Assembly (NCBI GenBank): GCA_014155875.1
Contig: JACEFZ010014606.1
Location: forward strand, 42,501 to 106,500
Reading direction: 5' to 3'
DNA from: Cepaea nemoralis
Taxonomy: Eukaryota; Mollusca; Gastropoda; Stylommatophora; Helicidae
DNA: 64,000 bases
This document shows, one piece after another, positions 20,071-32,620 of the stretch. Every line of letters begins with the position of its first letter. Position 1 is the stretch's first letter. The notes beneath the pieces are model-generated. The model made no database searches, was not told the DNA's origin, and saw nothing but the letters and a program-made list of their open reading frames with translations. The position numbers were made by a program, and so were the translations under genes.

Positions 20071-22549
20071 TTACATTTTAAAGTTCTTTTTTCTAGATTC
20101 ACGTCTGGCAAAGTTTTTGAGTACATCATCAAAGTTAATTTTGCGCAACAAGTCTGCCTCAATCATCAGCAAAGATAAGGAATCAAGCCTTTCTTGTTTC
20201 ATTGTCGATCTACTTGGAGTTTTTGTACGTTTCAACTGAGAAAAAGAGCGCTCAGTTGAACAGTTCGTAACCATTAATGTTAAAAATACGCGCAAGGCGA
20301 TTTCTACATTTGGAAAAGCACACTCGATGTTGTCTCTAACTATTACTTTGTAGAGTTCTGCATGACTGAACGTGTTGTTGTCAGATTTTGATGCACGAAA
20401 CTTGTGGCGAATATATGAGTGGAACTGTTGTAGTTCAGTATATAAATTATTGTTCAGATCTTCAGGATAAGCATTTATTAGTCCTTCATAACACTGAGAT
20501 GTTTGTGGTACATCGACCAAACAAGAAAATCGAACTGCTAGATCATTATATACCTGTCCTCGTCTACTCATCTCTGTCTCAAGTTTGTCAACAATGGTGT
20601 AGAATGCGAAATTTGTCTCTGACATTCTGAGATACCTCAGGGGCATCACCATCAATGACCACTGTCTTTCGTTTACGATTATGGGTCAAAGTTGACTTAT
20701 AATCCACATCTGGTGTTATTTCTTTTGCAGCTTCTTCAAATCTTTCAAATTCATTCCTAGATTCATGCAAGTGATCTGCTAGTGAAGAATACAAATCAGC
20801 ACACGTTTTCAAGTTCACGTGCACATTTTGTAGAGCTTGACTGACCCTGTGAAAATGTTGTAACACTTATTCCCAAAAGACAAGCATGAAAGCAAATTCT
20901 ACTTCTTGCATCTTCTTTGCAATGTTTTCTGCATCTCTTCTGGTGTCCCCCTTCTGTGACTGGTCTTCTTGTAAACATTCTAATGCTTCTATAATCTGAG
21001 GATGAGACATTAAAATGGCTTCAGTTGCAACAGCATGTGCTTCCCATCTAGTATCGGAAAGGGAATTTACCAGCTTTTCATTCACAAGGCATCCTTTCAG
21101 AATCTTCCATCTTTTGGCTGAAGCTGAGAAAAAAGTATAGATCAGTTGCACTGTATGGAAGAAGTTTACTGCCTCTAAACAAGAGTCAACGGCACTTCTG
21201 CCTACCAGATTTAGTGAATGGGCAGCACAGGGTATGTATATAGCAAACTCATTTTCTTCTAGAATTTTTTTCTGCATGCCCTTGTAGCACCCAGACATAT
21301 TAGCTGCGTTGTCGTAGGACTGACCTCTGCATTTCGAAAAATCAATATTGCAAGCTTCACGTAAGTACTACACTTGCTTAGCCATACCTTCACCGGCGTG
21401 ACTTTGCAGCTCCAAGAAAAGTCAAAAAGCGCTCAATGGACTCTCCATCTACCACATATCGAAGAAGAACGCGTAACTGATCTACATGTGAAATATCAGG
21501 TGTTGAGTCTACTGACAAGCTGAAATAACCGGAAGCCTTTACTTCATCTACAATTACTGCATGGACTTTTTGGGACATAATTTCAATCAGTTCTTTACAT
21601 ATAGTTTTGGATAAATAAGAAGGATTTCCTTTTCCAGAATTTCCAGATTTCGCAATGTGTGATGCTAAAAATGGATCAGACTGACTGACCAACTCCAGCA
21701 ACCCTAGATAATTTCCATTTTCTAAAGATCCAAATTTTTCATTTGTCCCTCTAAAAGCCAGACCACGCTCAGCTATAGTACAAATAACCGCTACTGCTTC
21801 CTCAAAACATGTTCCCAGTAAATGTACTCTTCATTTATTTGCTCTTCAAGCTTTTGCAGTAGACCCGAGCCTTGTCTACGAGCTAGGTATGTTAACATGC
21901 AGTCTTTATGAGTAGCTCTTTGTTCATGATTATCAACTTGAATGTTATTTTTCCAGTCACTGAACCCATTTTTATCAGCCAAACTTGTGGAACCTTTAGA
22001 CGCAAAAAGTTTACAAACAAAGCAGTACACAGATCCTGTGGATGGTGAATACAATAACCATTATCTCTAGTACTGCTCACCATTTGCTTTTGTGCCATAG
22101 AAGAGTTTTTGAGAACAATATCTTGTTATTTTTCCTTCAGCATAAATACGGCAAGATTTATCAAAGGGACCATAATGATGCTGACAGTTAGTGGGCCCAC
22201 AGTCAACCCAATAAGCCACATCATCAGCCGAGATGTCAATCCACAGTCCTGGATCTACTGCTTGATTTATTTTATCATCTTCATCTTTATCATCATCTTC
22301 AGCAGACTGAAGTGGGTCACCACAAATTTCATTTTCAAGCACTAATGCAGTGTCTGGATTTGCAGAACAGCCTATAGTAGACTTATCAAGAGGGTTGATA
22401 GTGTCAGTAAAACCTTGTTCCACCTGTTGCTTAACCGAAACTAAATAATTCGTTAATTTTCTGCTCTTAGCTTTTACAACTGAAACAGTATGCTCTTTTT
22501 GTTTAGCTAGTTTTCTCTTTTGTGCACCACTTAACTGAACACGTTTCAT
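20071..22549 (-). pseudogene. hAT transposase (ZMYM1-like), recently frameshifted
   Basis: From the N terminus on the minus strand: MKRVQLSGAQKRKLAKQKE start, a TTF-type finger region with DDVAYWVDCGP near 22200 continuing into 22054-21791 (VYCFVCKLF), then the catalytic-core part with SLSVDSTPDISHVDQLR near 21500 (first acidic residue), the IPCAAHSLNLVG block near 21220, and a C-terminal dimerisation domain with NCSTERSFSQLKRTKT near 20240. It is split over about six reading frames by small indels, while the protein similarity stays high. Either it died recently or the consensus contains indel errors. Confidence 0.85.
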
Positions 22550-22833
22550 CTTGGGGTCTGAATCTGAAAAAAAGTATGTGAAAAGCTGTAAATGAAAAAT
22601 GAATAAATAATATAATCAATATAAGTGGGTATACTAAGGTATCATTTTCCGATTATTCATAATTACATTTTTCAAAACGAAAATGTATTTACATAAATAT
22701 TAGAAAATTATGCAAAATAAGGCTATGGAATAATATACTTAGGCCCCTATCAATAATTGCTTTATCAAAATCGATAAAAGCACATTTAAAGCGCAGTAAT
22801 GAACTCCTTCAACACTAACTACCAATAGACGTC

Positions 22834-22836
<3 letters not shown>

Positions 22837-22887
<51 letters not shown>
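22837..22887 (+). repeat. (TG)n(TA)n microsatellite
   Basis: TG repeats run into TA repeats. The nested hAT inserted at the end of this tract, using TATATATT as its target. Confidence 0.9.
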
Positions 22888-22889
<2 letters not shown>

Positions 22890-23047
22890 GGGGTGTACCG
22901 GATTTCGGCTCCGGCTCCTGCAAATCCGGAATCCGGCAATTTTTACAAATCCGGCTTCGGCTCCGGCTCCGGCCGGATCTCACTTCATAAATCCGGCCAA
23001 AACCGGCTCCGGCCGGATTTCAAAAATTTGAATCCGGTACAGCCCTA

Positions 23048-23758
23048 GTGAAAACACTCATGGCTTTCCTCCAGAAAGAAGGTAGTGATGCTGGGATCAA
23101 AACTATGAAAGCAGCCCTGCTTGAAGCTGTTAGCAGCAGATTTGCGGACATTGAATCCAACAGTATTTACACCTGTGCCACGCTACTTGATCCTCGATTC
23201 AAGCAGTGCTTCTTCTCCGAACGTGGTAGAAGTGATGCACGAGCCCATCTGCTGTTAGCAGCTAACTCCATTATTGATTCAGCAAACACAGTCAGTCCAC
23301 AGGATCCATCAGCTACTAGTAGTAGTAGTAGTAGTAGTAGTAGTACTAGTGTTTTTATTTCTGTGAGCACTGCCACACAGTACGAGTCCAGCCTATGGAG
23401 CTGTTTTGACACAATTGTCGAGGAAAATCCCACCACAGATCGTTCTGCAAGTGCCGAAGGCAACAGCAATAACACTCAGGTGACACAGTACCTGCCAGAG
23501 CCACTTCAAACTCGACAGTCAGATCTAGTTTCATGGTGGCATGCCAATAAGCAAAGATTTCCAAGTATGGCTAGACTGGCGCAGGCATTTCTTGCACCAC
23601 CACCTACAAGTGTGCCATCGGAAAGGCTGTTCAGTACTGCAGGAGATATTATCACTGACCACCGTAGCAGCCTTTTACCACAAAATGCAGAGACGTTGAT
23701 TTTCCTGAAATACAACTCGTCCCTTCTTGACTCTGAGAGTTCAATTTCACAGCCATAA
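23048..23758 (+). pseudogene. hAT (ZBED-type) transposase, C-terminal part
   Basis: An open frame of 236 residues covers the C-terminal third. CATLLDPRFKQCFF opens it, a poly-Ser stretch follows from an (AGT)n tract at 23317-23348, and the dimerisation domain follows with VSWWHANKQRFPSMARLAQ and VPSERLFSTAGDIIT. The stop is at 23758. The BED finger and the catalytic core are absent upstream, where subterminal repeats begin directly, so it is an internally deleted copy despite the intact frame. Confidence 0.85.
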
Positions 23759-23800
23759 TGAAGACTGACTGACTGAAATAGTGAAATTACTGAATGAATG

Positions 23801-24197
23801 TCTCATCTCATCTCATCTCATCGTGTTCCTCTTGTACCTTGCGGTGTCGAGGTGAAGTATAAACTTCGTGAGAGTGCCCGGTTATGGGCTTCGTATATCG
23901 ACATTCCCATGGATTCTGCTATTCCCTCAGTCCAACGTTTACGTGGTCGGCCTCTTCCTCTGTTTCCATCTGATCTGTACATCACTGCTTGTTGTGGCAT
24001 GCTGTTGACTGGTAACCTACTTGCATGGCCAAACCATTTGACTTGCTGCTTTCTAATAAAATCTAGTGCTGCTTTAACTCCCACATTAGTCCTGATTTCT
24101 TCATTTCTGATCTTATCTCTTCTTGATACGTTGAGTATTCTTCTCAGGAACCTCATTTCTGTTGTTGTGATTTTTCTTTTCTCTTTTTCTGTCATTT
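23801..24197 (-). mobile_element. 5'-truncated LINE with (GATGA)n tail, third nesting level
   Basis: A perfect 11-bp target duplication CTGAATGAATG lies at 23790-23800 and 24198-24208. The minus strand has an open C-terminal LINE frame with KITTTEMRFLRRILNVSRRD, QQVKWFGHASRLP and RGRGRPRKRWTEGIAESMG. The tail is GATGA repeats at 23801-23820. It sits in the 3' region of hAT 2. Confidence 0.92.
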
Positions 24198-25619
24198 CTG
24201 AATGAATGTATTTCAATAAATTCAATCTGTTCAATGTACTGTTGTTGTGAGTTGTAACTGAGCTGCCAATTTGCCAACTGAAAACAATGTGAAAACTAAA
24301 ACCTGAAATTGAAAACTAAAAACTAAAATTACTAAATTAGCATTATGTGCTTATGTATTATGTTTCATATTGAACTTATGGAACTTAATATTACTTAATT
24401 ACTTATTCTAATGTAAATGTAATTATTTTACATTTAAATGATTTAATATGAGTATATGTCATCATTGTCATGTCTATAGTAATGAACTGCAGTAATGAAC
24501 AGTCGAGTGACTCCACTCACCTAAGTCAAGTGATGTAGTACGTTATATTATTTTTATTTTTTTTTATTTGTAAATCCGGCTCCGGCCGGATCTCACTTCA
24601 TAAATCCGGCCAAATCCGGCTCCGGCCGGATCTCACTTCATAAATCCGGCCAAATCCGGCTCCGGCCGGATTTCAAAATTTTGAATCCGGTACAGCCCTT
24701 ATATATATTAGATTTTTTAAAATTAAAAACCCTTAGATGAAAACGAAAACGAAAGTAAAAAGTGTAACCATTAACTTTACCTTCGTCAAATCAAGTTTTG
24801 CTGTGTAAGCTAAATTAGTATTATCTACATCAGTAAGTAGTTTACACTAATGTTCGAAAATGCAAAGAGTTCTAAGCGTTATGCAAATGTAGTCATTCAA
24901 TGACACGTCAACAAATTAGCACTATTCACAATTGTTTTCACTAGCAGACCAAAACGGAAGTGAATTTGTCGCTACGCATTAGTGCGTTACGTAGCACAAA
25001 CATATCCCAGAAAAGTCAAAAAATAGCACCAAAAATCCTTGAAGAAAAATAACAAAAAATAGCAAAAAAACTCGTTGGGGGGGGGGGGGGGGGGGGGGGG
25101 GGGTATTTTACCCCCGAGTTGTAGGACCAAGGTTAAATAATGTGCGATTCAATATTACATTTGCGATTTGCTTATGCCATGCAATTACGCTACCGGGACA
25201 ATATACACATTTTTCTTGAGGACGTGGTGTCCCCCAAATGCTTGGTGCCCTAGGCACGTGCCTTGTTTGCCTAATGGTTAATCCATCCCTGCTAATACAA
25301 CACAGATATGAAAGTGTCATTTCCAACACAGCATACATCTGATGTCCTGTACTTCTTGTGTCGTCTAGGCAAGCTCGTGCTTTGGGTGATTTATTTTAAC
25401 ACAAGAAGCTCAGCTTGACAGATACAAATGACACAATCGCATGGAGCTGTGAAACAACGTTTATTCCACCCGTAGACCTGACCTCGCATTCTAAGAGCGG
25501 ACACGCTACGTAAAGAATTTTCCTGCGCTAATATGCGTTCTTAGCAGGTCGTAAGAGAGCAGTCTATGGCTAATCTATAGACACTCTATAAAGTGTACGA
25601 CTGTGCAGGTTAGGATTTG

Positions 25620-25745
25620 TCTTTATGCCCCCGACAGAAAAAATTCACACCTTACCGAGGTTTCGAACCCAGGTATCCGGAATGATAACCCGGCAGTCTT
25701 AGCAACTGGGCCAACAGCTCATCCATGTAATCATCGCAAGCAATC
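25620..25745 (-). mobile_element. tRNA-derived SINE (family T), copy 1
   Basis: On the minus strand the promoter-like boxes are TGGCCCAGTTGCTAAGACTG (box A region) and GGTTCGAAACC (box B) about 35 bp apart. The 3' part runs into an unrelated sequence. It is a pseudo-tRNA or SINE head, not a usable tRNA. The second copy lies at 29725-29850. Confidence 0.6.
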
Positions 25746-26173
25746 TGTCGGAGCGGGAACATTCAGATTTCTAAGGCGCTTTTCGAATGGGGTGAACTTC
25801 AGATCATGCCATCCATCGTCTGCGATCGTAGTGGGGTCATGATCAGCTTAGTGATGTAACACATTGGTAAGTTGTATAATTTATGCACGAAATGTATGTA
25901 GTCTTCGTTGGACTATGGGGAAAAATATAATTTAAAAGGGGCGCGCGCCCCCACACACACACACACACATACACGCGCACACATATGCACACGTACACAT
26001 TTTTTTCAATTAAACAAAATGTTCTATGGCCCCACCAGACAGAAAGATTCCAATATTTTTATAAAAAAAAAAAAATTTCAAATTAACAAATCAAATCACA
26101 AGCTGCAGATTATTCCGTGTGATTATTTGGGATACATATACTCGTTCCAACTTTGATGGTGTTGCACAGCCAT

Positions 26174-26250
26174 ATAATATATATATATTATATATATATA
26201 TATTATATATATTTTAAAATATATATAATATATATATTATATAAAATAAA
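26174..26250. repeat. (AT)n microsatellite, copy 1
   Basis: AT repeats interrupted by TATTATA. In copy 2 of the duplication the tract at 30279-30368 is longer and purer. Confidence 0.9.
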
Positions 26251-26282
26251 ATATTTATGTTATTTATGTTGTTTGTCCATCA

Positions 26283-26930
26283 AGAATGATGATGACCATT
26301 CATTTCATCCAGTGGGGTTGAAGGTGTGGAGCCGTGGGTTCTAAGATGTCTGATAAGGCCTATTTTGGCTCGAAATGTTCTTTGACAATGTGGGCAAAGA
26401 ATGCTTGACGTCTCTGGAGGAGGATTTCCTGCAGTGGTTTTTCTGTCCTGCCTTTTCTTCACAGCTCTTGCAGTCCTGGTTGCCTCACATATGACTGCAC
26501 CTTTGCGCAATGATGCACGCCACGAATTTCGGTCTCTGGCTGCACCTCCCAGGTGTCATGATGAATTCCAAAAGCATTCAGTGAAATTTTCAGAGTGTCT
26601 TTAAAACGTTTCCTCTGGCCACCGTGGGAGCGTTTACCACAACGCAGTGCGCTGTAAAAAATTTCGTTTTAGGGAGCCTGTGATCTGGCATGCGAGTCAA
26701 GTGACCAGCCCCAGCGAATCTGATTCTTCATCAGTAGAGTGTGGATACTGGGCATGGATGCTCTTTCTAGGACTTCAGTGTCTGGAATCTTGTCTTGCCA
26801 TTTAATCTTCATTAGCTTCCTTAGGCAGACTGTGTGGAAGTGGTTTAATTTATAGCATGGTCTGGTGGTGTTTATATAACGGTCAACGTGTTCATGTAGC
26901 TGTATTCTAGTCAAGTTTTCTAGACGCTAG
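26283..26930 (-). mobile_element. LINE 3' end with C-terminal C2H2 zinc finger, copy 1
   Basis: On the minus strand the C-terminal LINE region reads NHFHTVCLRKLMKIKWQDK, then MPSIHTLLMKNQIRW near 26730, then in another frame the basic segment and a final C2H2 finger CPHCQRTFRAKIGLIRHLRT at 26400-26335, ending before GGTCATCATCATTC. This is a known C-terminal arrangement of some animal LINE ORF2 proteins, not a cellular zinc-finger gene. Frame breaks make it inactive. Confidence 0.82.
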
Positions 26931-27088
26931 AGAATCCTGTAATCAAGCACTGTAAACTTTCGGTTAATTCACAGTGGGGAAAACAATTTAATTTAGTTCT
27001 TCTTCTTGTTAATGATTTATTGAATGTGGGAGTAATAATGTTGAATTGTATTAAGACAATTCTATAGTTTACATGTATTTATATGGTA

Positions 27089-27317
27089 CTAGCTGACCCG
27101 GCCCGGCTTCGCCCAGTCCCTGGTGGGGAGCATCTCATTTAATTCATATAAGTAGTCATATAAGTTCCCGTTCCCGTTACTGTCTGTCTGTCTGTCTGTC
27201 TGTCTGTTCTGTCTGTCTGTCTGACTCGGCCCGGCATTGCCCAGCTCCTTGGTGGGGAGCATCTCATTTAATTCATATAAGTAGTCATATAAGTTCCCCG
27301 TTCCCCGTTACCGACTA

Positions 27318-27360
<43 letters not shown>

Positions 27361-27599
27361 GTCCTGTCTGTCTGTCTGTCTGGCCCGGCCCGGCATCGCC
27401 CAGCTCCTGGTGTGGAGCATCTCATTTAATTCATATAAGTAGTCATATAAGCTCACGTTCCCGTTCCCGACTATCTATCTGTCTGTCTGTCTGTCTATCT
27501 GTCTGTCTATCTGTCTAATCCGGCCCGGCTTCGCCCAGCCCCTGATGGGGAGCACCTCATTTAATTCATATGAGTAGTCATATAAGTTCCCGTTCCCGA

Positions 27600-27630
<31 letters not shown>

Positions 27631-28516
27631 ATCATTTATTGGTTGCAGTTAGAACAACCTTAGATAAACGAAGACCAACTTACAAAAAGCATTAGAAAGA
27701 GCACTTGAAAGATCTTTACATCTTCCCCAACAATTAACTTGGGTAAATGGAGCAGCGGCAGCAGCAGCAGAAGAAGAAGAAAAAGGAGGAGTAGGAGCTG
27801 GGAGGAGGAAGAGGGAGGAGGAGGAGGAGGAGGAGAAAGAGAGAAGAGGAGGATGGAGGAGGGAGAGGGAGGAGGGGGAGGAGAAGAGGAAGAGGGGTAG
27901 GAGGTGGAGGAGGGGAGAGGAGGAGGAGGAGGAATATAACGCATATGCCTGTAGATTTAATAATGGCTGAAGTTGTTCCATGTCTTCTTAGAGTTGGCGA
28001 CAGTGTAAAGAAATACAAAATCTTCAAAACTTGATAGAGATAAGGTAACTATTATTTATTCATTCTTTAAGCAAAAAAAGATGAGTTACAATGTTATGCA
28101 TTATGCATTATTTTTATGAAAACTTTGAAAATGCCTTACAGATTGTATCATTATTTATTATAACTCATATGCCGGTACATAACTATGGACAAGGAGTTTA
28201 TAAATCTTTGAAAACGATGCCACAATATGACTATAAGTTATACAGAAAAGTTATGCCCCTTGAAATAACTTTTACAGAGTTAAGTCCCCTGAGATATATG
28301 AAATTATAATGAAAAATGAAAAATGAAATAATATTGGGTAAGCAGCCGATTTCACACTAAAAATATATGACAGTGGGCTGCGCTGGAATGAAAGGAAGAC
28401 GTGTAGAAAATTTCATCTCAATCGGATGGGCCGTTCGCGAGCGCATAAAGGACATATGGACATACAGACAGACAGACAGACAGACAGACGGAGATCGCTT
28501 TTTTTATATAAGAAGA
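27089..28516 (-). mobile_element. Non-autonomous Helitron, copy 1
   Basis: On the minus strand it begins TCTTCTTATATAAAAAAAGC and ends CCGGGCCGGGTCAGCTAG, matching the TC...CTRR rule. The flanking bases are A (27088) and T (28517), the A|T Helitron target. It carries no helicase. The region 28080-28290 matches the 5' part of the autonomous Helitron at 43400-43610. The 3' end has four tandem modules, each with GACCCGGCCCGGC, CATCTCATTTAATTCATATA and a (TCTG)n tract. A purine-rich GGAGGA tract lies at 27770-27935. Confidence 0.87.
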
Positions 28517-29016
28517 TAATATATAGAACGTGTAATAACGATGCAAATGGGGGGTCGAATTATTGTCTTTAATTTCTTTCTTGTAAGCATGCTTCCCTGT
28601 GGAGTTATGTAGTCAAGTTTAGTTTCGACAGCTTATCTACAGCTATTCGACAAAATTACTTGCAGTTTGGGCTGATGTCTTGGTCTCTATGGTATTTTTA
28701 TCACGATTTTATACTTTTAATTTCTTTTAAATTTACTCATCTATGAGTTCGATCTTGTAATTTCATACATACACCAAATATACATTAAGTTATATAATTG
28801 TATTATTAATTAAGTCTTATCTGTCGGTGTTTAATGTGATAGTTAATGCGAATTTCCTGAAAATGTGTTTTTCGAAAGTTATCTGATTGTGAAAATCTAC
28901 CGTTTCTATTTTTTAACCGATCCCAAACGAGTCCGAACTAATAATGTTGAGTTCAGAAATGCATGATTGTGTTTCACGGTGTAGGTAGGTTGCCTCTTTA
29001 GATTCTGTTCAACAGA
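28517..29016. other. Unassigned AT-rich sequence, copy 1
   Basis: No gene or element recognised. It is duplicated at 32621-33118. Confidence 0.5.
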
Positions 29017-29724
29017 TCAACAAATTAGCACTATTCACAATTGTTTTCACTAGCAGACCAAAACGGAAGTGAATTTGTCGCTACGCATTAGTGCGTTACG
29101 TAGCACAAACATATCCCAGAAAAGTCAAAAAATAGCACCAAAAATCCTTGAAGAAAAATAACAAAAAATAGCAAAAAAAACTCGTTGGGGGGGGGGGGGG
29201 GTGGGGGGGGGGGGGTATTTACCCCCGAGTTGTAGGACCAAGGTTAAATAATGTGCGATTCAATATTACAATTTGCGATTTGCTTATGCCATGCAATTAC
29301 GCTACCGGGACAATATACCACATTTTTCTTGAGGACGTGGTGTCCCCCAAATGCTTGGTGCCCTAGGCACGTGCCTTGTTTGCCTAATGGTTAATCCATC
29401 CCTGCTAATAACAACACAGATATGAAAGTGTCATTCCAACACAGCATACATCTGATGTCCCTGTACTTCTTGTGTCGTCTAGGCAAGCTCGTGCTTTGGG
29501 TGATTTATTTTAACACAAGAAGCTCAGCTGACAGATACAAATGACACAATCGCATGGAGCTGTGAAACAACGTTTTATTCCACCCGTAGACCTGACCTCG
29601 CATTCTAAGAGCGGACACGCTACGTAAAGAATTTTCCTGCGCTAATATGCGTTCTTAGCAGGTCGTAAGAGAGCAGTCTATGGCTAATCTATAGACACTC
29701 TATAAAGTGTACGACTGTGCAGGT

Positions 29725-29850
29725 TAGGATTTGTCTTTATGCCCCCGACAGAAAAACTCACACCTTACCGAGGTTTCGAACCCAGGTATCCGGAATGATA
29801 ACCCGGCAGTCTTAGCAACTGGGCCACAGCTTCATCCATGATAATCATCG
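29725..29850 (-). mobile_element. tRNA-derived SINE (family T), copy 2
   Basis: Duplicate of the element at 25620-25745 with a few indels. The box B GGTTCGAAACC is intact on the minus strand. Confidence 0.6.
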
Positions 29851-30277
29851 CAAGCAATCTGTCGGAGCGGGAACATTCAGATTTCTAAGGCGCTTTTCGA
29901 ATGGGGTGAACTTCAGATCATGCCATCCATCGTCTGCGATCGTAGTGGGGTCATGATCAGCTTAGTGATGTAACACATTGGTAAGTTGTATAATTTATGC
30001 ACGAAATGTATGTAGTCTTCGTTGGACTATGGAAAAGTATAATTTAAAAGCGCGCGCGCGCACACACACACACACATACACGCGCACACATATGCACACG
30101 TACACATTTTTTACAATTAAACAAAATGTTCTATGGCCCCACCAGACAGAAAGATTCCAATATTTTTATAAAATAAAAAAATTTCAAATTAACAAATCAA
30201 ATCACAAGCTGCAGATTATTCCGTGTGATTATTGGTATACATATACTCGTTCCAACTTTGATGGTGTTGCCACAGCT

Positions 30278-30278
<1 letters not shown>

Positions 30279-30368
<90 letters not shown>
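30279..30368. repeat. (AT)n microsatellite, copy 2
   Basis: A long AT tract followed by TTATG repeats; counterpart of 26174-26250. Confidence 0.92.
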
Positions 30369-30371
<3 letters not shown>

Positions 30372-30398
30372 ATGTTATGTTATGTTGTTTGTCCATCA

Positions 30399-31045
30399 AA
30401 AATGATGATGACCATTCATTTCATCCAGTGGGGTTGAAGGTGTGGAGCCGTGGGTTCTAAGATGTCTGATAAGGCCTATTTTGGCTCGAAATGTTCTTTG
30501 ACAATGTGGGCAAAGAATGCTTGACGTCTCTGGAGGAGGATTTCCTGCAGTGGTTTTTCTGTCCTGCCTTTTCTTCACAGCTCTTGCAGTCCTGGTTGCC
30601 TCACATATGACTGCACCTTTGCGCAATGATGCACGCCACGAATTTCGGTCTCTGGCTGCAACCTCCCAGGTGTCATGATGAATTCCAAAAGCATTCAGTG
30701 AAATTTTCAGAGTGTCTTTAAAACGTTTCCTCTGGCCACCGTGGGAGCGTTTACCACAACGCAGTTCGCTGTAAAAAATTTCGTTTAGGGAGCCTGTGAT
30801 CTGGCATGCGAGTCAAGTGACCAGCCCAGCGAATCTGATTCTTCATCAGTAGAGTGTGGATACTGGGCATGGATGCTCTTTCTAGGACTTCAGTGTCTGG
30901 AATCTTGTCTTGCCATTTAATCTTCATTAGCTTCCTTAGGCAGACTGTGTGGAAGTGGTTTAATTTATAGCATGGTCTGGTGGTGTTTATATAACGGTCA
31001 ACGTGTTCATGTAGCTGTATTCCTAGTCAAGTTTTCTAGACGCTA
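30399..31045 (-). mobile_element. LINE 3' end with C-terminal C2H2 zinc finger, copy 2
   Basis: Counterpart of 26283-26930 with the same finger and the same order of blocks. A few single-base indels differ between the copies, which shifts the frames differently. Confidence 0.82.
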
Positions 31046-31202
31046 GAGAATCCTGTAATCAAGCACTGTAAACTTTCGGTTAATTCACAGTGGAAATCAA
31101 TTTAATTTAGTTCTTCTTCTTGTTAATGATTTATTGAATGTGGGAGTAATAATGTTGAATTGTATTAAGACAATTCTATAGTTTACATGTATGTATATGG
31201 TA

Positions 31203-31294
31203 CTAGCTGACCCGGCCCGGCTTCGCCCAGTCCCTGGTGGGGAGCATCTCATTTAATTCATATAAGTAGTCATATAAGTTCCCGTTCCCGTTAC

Positions 31295-31335
<41 letters not shown>

Positions 31336-31427
31336 GACTCGGCCCGGCATTGCCCAGTCCTTGGTGGGGAGCATCTCATTTAATTCATATAAGTAGTCAT
31401 ATAAGTTCCCGTTCCCGTTACCGACTA

Positions 31428-31470
<43 letters not shown>

Positions 31471-31708
31471 GTCTGTCTGTCTGTCTGTCTGGCCCGGCCC
31501 GGCATCGCCCAGCTCCTGGTGTGGAGCATCTCATTTAATTCATATAAGTAGTCATATAAGCTCACGTTCCCGTTCCCGACTATCTATCTGTCTGTCTGTC
31601 TGTCTATCTGTCTGTCTATCTGTCTGATCCGGCCCGGCTTCGCCCAGCCCCTGATGGGGAGCACCTCATTTAATTCATATGAGTAGTCATATAAGTTCCC
31701 GTTCCCGA

Positions 31709-31739
<31 letters not shown>

Positions 31740-32620
31740 ATCATTTATTGGTTGCAGTTAGAACAACCTTAGATAAACGAAAACCAACTTACAAAAAGCA
31801 TTAGAAAGAGCACTTGAAAGATCTTTACATCTTCCCCAACAATTAACTTGGGTAAATGGAGCAGCGGCAGCAGCAGCAGAAGAAGAAGAAAAAGGAAGAG
31901 TAGGAGCTGGGAGGAGAAAGAGGGAGGAGGAGGGAGGAGGAGGAGAAAGAGAGAAGAGGAGGATGGAGGAGGGAGAGGGAGGAGGGGGAGGAGAAGAGGA
32001 AGAGGGTAGGAGGTGGAGGAGGGGAGAGGAGGAGGAGGAATATAACGCATATGCCTGTAGATTTAATAATGGCTGAAGTTGTTCCATGTCTTCTTAGAGT
32101 TGGCGACAGTGTAAAGAAATATAAATCTTCAAACTTGATAGAGATAAGGTAACTATTATTTATTCATTCTTTAAGCAAAAAAAGATGAGTTACAATGTTA
32201 TGCATTATGCATTATTTTTATGAAAACTTTGAAAATGCCTTACAGATTGTATCATTATTTATTATAACTCATATGCCGGTACATAACTATGGACAAAGAG
32301 TTTATAAATCTTTGAAAACGATGCCACAATATGACTATAAGTTATACAGAAAAGTTATGCCCCTTGAAATAACTTTTACAGAGTTAAGTCCCCTGAGATA
32401 TATGAAATTATAATGAAAAATGGAAAATTAAATAATATTGGGTAAGCAGCCGATTTCACACTAAAAATATATGACAGTGGGCTGCGCTGGAATGAAAGGA
32501 AGACGTGTAGAAAATTTCATCTCAATCGGATGGGCCGTTCGCGAGCGCATAAAGGACATAGGGACATACAGACAGACAGACAGACAGACAGACGGAGATC
32601 GCTTTTTATATATAAGAAGA
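31203..32620 (-). mobile_element. Non-autonomous Helitron, copy 2
   Basis: Counterpart of 27089-28516. On the minus strand it starts TCTTCTTATATATAAAAAGC and ends GGGCCGGGTCAGCTAG, with A at 31202 and T at 32621. The internal module order is the same. Confidence 0.87.

Larger units (their letters stand above)
22888..24701 (+). mobile_element. hAT transposon 2 (ZBED-type), nested in hAT 1
   Basis: The terminal repeats are TAGGGGTGTACCGGATT and the complement of TAAGGGCTGTACCGGATT. The flanks TATATATT (22880-22887 and 24702-24709) form an 8-bp duplication, although the site is low complexity. Both ends carry subterminal repeats of ATCCGGCTCCGGCCGGAT (22905-23040 and 24573-24690). Only the C-terminal part of a transposase remains, so the 5' coding part was lost. 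A LINE fragment is inserted behind the stop codon. Confidence 0.87.
19776..25291 (-). mobile_element. hAT transposon 1 (TTF/ZMYM-type), full length, with nested hAT
   Basis: The terminal repeats are CAGGGCTGGATTAAGCC at the left and its near-complement ending TTAATCCATCCCTG at the right. Both termini also carry GTGCCCTAGGCAC-like subterminal motifs. The 8-bp target duplication CTAATACA is perfect (19768-19775 and 25292-25299). A transposase of about 830 residues lies on the minus strand at 20071-22549. A second hAT is inserted upstream of the transposase at 22888-24701. The right 0.38 kb of this element is repeated at 29017-29404 as part of the 4.1-kb duplication. Confidence 0.93.
24908..29016 (+). 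repeat. 4.1-kb direct tandem duplication, copy 1
   Basis: The unit starts at TCAACAAATTAGCACTATTC inside the right end of hAT 1 and ends at GTTCAACAGA. It repeats directly at 29017-33118. It contains the hAT 1 right end, a tRNA-type SINE, a zinc-finger LINE end, an (AT)n tract and a non-autonomous Helitron. Copies differ mainly by single-base indels in or near homopolymers and by microsatellite length. Confidence 0.93.

Noticed and set aside
25640..25745. A tRNA gene
   Set aside because: Box A and box B are present, but no acceptor stem or anticodon arm closes. It is a SINE head.
26280..26510. A cellular C2H2 zinc-finger gene
   Set aside because: The finger follows a LINE C-terminal domain on the same strand and repeats at 30396-30626. 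It is the LINE's own C-terminal finger.
27649..28027. Ser/Pro/Leu-rich proteins on the minus strand
   Set aside because: They come from a GGAGGA purine-rich tract in the non-autonomous Helitron and are open in several frames.
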